From: Neocallimastix lanati (nom. inval.)
Lineage: Eukaryota > Neocallimastigomycota > Neocallimastigomycetes > Neocallimastigales > Neocallimastigaceae
Direction: 5' to 3'
NCBI GenBank assembly: GCA_016946835.1
Contig: JACVTC010000526.1
Location: 1 to 20,537 of the forward strand
DNA length: 20,537 nucleotides
A program made the position numbers and the translations under genes. Below are positions 19,126 to 20,537 of the stretch, piece after piece. Under the pieces are notes generated by a model, which saw nothing but the letters and a program-made list of their open reading frames with translations, ran no database searches and was not told the DNA's origin. The stretch's first letter is position 1. Each line of letters opens with the position of its first letter.

Positions 19126-20016
19126 GACTTTAAAAAATTTTTTTATTTTTTATCTTTATTAAATATAACAACTTTTTATTACTATTTTTTTTTTTTTTTT
19201 TTTTTTTTGTTTATATGTATTTATTTTTTTAATTCTATTTTTTAAATTTTATTTTAAGTTTTATTTTTTAAATTTTATTTTTTAAATTTTATTTTGTTGT
19301 CATTTTTTTTTTTAAAAAAAAAAAAAATAAAATAAAATAAAATAACACTTTTACTTAGCCACTTAATTACAAATTTTTTTCTCTATATTTTTTTTTTATA
19401 AAGTAAAAAAAAAAAAAAATAAAAATAAAAATAAATATAAATATAAAAATGAAAAATGAAAAATGAAAAAAAAAAGTTAAAACAAAAAAAGATAGTTAAT
19501 TTAAAATTAAAATAATAAATGAAAAATAAAAAAAAAAAACCCTTATTTCTATTTCTTATTGATATGATTAATAATTATGAACGTTTATATTTTGATATTG
19601 ATTTTGAAATGAAATCTTTCAAATTCTAATTATTATTGTTGTTATTATATATAAAGAAGGATCAATGATAAAATAATCTTTTGAATAAAAAAAAAATCCC
19701 TTTCTCTTATTTCTTTTTGATATGATGAAATCCTTTGAATTCTTATTAAACAAAAAAAAATATTATATAATTATTATATTGGTGTTGTTGCTTTTTTTTT
19801 CCTTATTCATTAAAAAAATGAAAAATAAATATATATATATATAATAGGATAAAAAAAATTTTTTTTTATTAATATATAAAATAAATATATAAATAATTAA
19901 ATAATAATAATAATAAAATTAATTAATATGTAAAATAAATATATAAACAAATATATAAATAAATATGTATATATATATATATATATACTTTTTTTTAAAA
20001 AAAAACAATTGAATTA
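19126..20016. other. Low-complexity intergenic DNA with short tandem and direct repeats
   Basis: A 15-bp-type tandem of TTTTATTTTTTAAA lies at about 19240-19292 and an AAAAATG tandem at about 19442-19470. An imperfect direct repeat lies at about 19540-19635 and 19697-19750 (CCTTATTTCT...TTGATATGAT...GAAAT(C)...TT(C/T)AAATTCTTATTA-like). An (AT)n tract follows near 19968-19986. The right end is the 3' flank of the ankyrin gene. No gene recognised. Confidence 0.5.
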
Positions 20017-20517
20017 TTAATTTACTGATGTTTCAGCTCCTCGTTGTATTAAATAATCGGAAATTTCTATTCGTGCATATATGTTGGCTTCCTGAAGTAA
20101 AGTTTTTCCACTTTTACTATCTTTCATATTAATATCAATATTGATATTATTATCTAATATTAATTTAAAAAGATGGGTATTGTTCAGATGAATTAATCTT
20201 TTCAAAGTTTCAAAATTGATATTATCGGCATTGTAGAGTTCTAAGCCATAGTTATATAAAATTCTAACGATATTTTGGTTTTGAATATTACAGATGAGAT
20301 CACGTGTGGATGGATCTTTGATGTTGAGAGTGGCTCCATTTTCTAAAAGAATTCTAACGATTACAAAATTGTTATTTTGAATGGCATAAAATAGAGCGAA
20401 TTTATTGTTTTTATCCACTAAATTAATATTGGTTCCCTTTTCAATCAATTTTTCGACAATACATTCCTTCTCCACCTGACTATAATGACTATCATTAATC
20501 ACGGTAATTAATGGAAT
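20017..20517 (-). CDS. Ankyrin-repeat protein, C-terminal part (5' end missing or broken at the right edge)
   Basis: Minus-strand frame open from 20517 to the TAA at 20019-20017. It reads IPLITVINDSHYSQVEKECI, then VEKLIEKGTNINLVDKNNKF, then ALFYAIQNNNFVIVRILLEN-GATLN and further, more diverged units (IVRILYNYGLELYN; HLFKLILDNNINIDINMKDS; GKTLLQEANIYARIEISDYL-IQRGAETSVN). Alternating PL/AL-x-A helices followed by LLxxGAxxN turns are the ankyrin signature, so about four to five repeats are visible. Ankyrin arrays mediate protein-protein contacts; the partner cannot be read. The first residues are already mid-repeat, so the true start lies further right. In this frame a TAA occurs at 20520-20518, just before IPLI; a frame change there would reconnect to VNHIK, which suggests a 1-base indel, an intron edge or decay. 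A GTG at 20502 is not a credible fungal start. Confidence 0.75.
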   Translation of the reverse strand: MPLITVINDSHYSQVEKECIVEKLIEKGTNINLVDKNNKFALFYAIQNNNFVIVRILLENGATLNIKDPSTRDLICNIQNQNIVRILYNYGLELYNADNINFETLKRLIHLNNTHLFKLILDNNINIDINMKDSKSGKTLLQEANIYARIEISDYLIQRGAETSVN

Positions 20518-20537
20518 TTAATATGATTTACAAAATA

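Noticed and set aside
1-20537. tRNA genes or other structured RNAs
   Set aside because: No stretch shows the T-loop GTTCRANYC together with a matching acceptor stem; the hairpins found are too short or too AT-rich to support an RNA gene.

Overview
The window looks like nuclear DNA of an anaerobic gut fungus (Neocallimastigomycota). The intergenic DNA is extremely A+T-rich with long poly-A/poly-T runs and AT microsatellites. Genes stand out as islands of higher G+C. One gene is split by small GT-AG introns. Secreted enzyme-like proteins, ankyrin-repeat proteins and Ty1/copia debris lie side by side. No rRNA, tRNA or CRISPR array was recognised. The phylum assignment is an inference from style and protein content.

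Left two thirds (1 to about 15.1 kb): a locally amplified family of one secreted protein gene, with an N-terminal DUF4874/DUF4832-type region and a Cys-containing beta-trefoil-like C-terminus. Copy 1 is on the minus strand and runs off the left edge (1-393). Copy 2 is on the plus strand (2927-5008) and carries three 1-bp homopolymer deletions. Copy 3 is on the plus strand, intact, 694 aa (11857-13941). Copies 1 and 2 are head to head. Copies 2 and 3 are direct repeats whose homology continues about 0.8 kb upstream and about 1.2 kb downstream. All seven substitutions between copies 2 and 3 are synonymous third-position changes, so the three frame breaks are unexpected: either sequencing errors or very recent lesions.

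A 2,086-bp LTR retroelement without visible coding capacity (5741-7826, TGTTA...TAACA left LTR, CAAAC target-site duplication) sits in the downstream flank of copy 2. The matching flank of copy 3 has the unoccupied site at about 14690-14694, so insertion followed the duplication.

Middle (about 8.8-10.3 kb and 15.1-15.6 kb): decayed gene pieces. These are a Cys-rich, dockerin-like fragment, an unknown relic present beside both copy 2 and copy 3, a Ty1/copia reverse transcriptase fragment with two frame breaks, and an esterase-like fragment that abuts it.

Right third (16.5-20.5 kb): a five-exon minus-strand gene for the cytosolic iron-sulfur assembly factor CIA2 (MIP18/FAM96 family), reconstructed exon by exon to 167 aa. 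It is followed by low-complexity DNA with a weak 46-codon ORF, then the C-terminal part of an ankyrin-repeat protein entering from the right edge. The three regions show no operon-like or pathway link. CIA2 is the only housekeeping gene; the rest is accessory, repeat-driven sequence.
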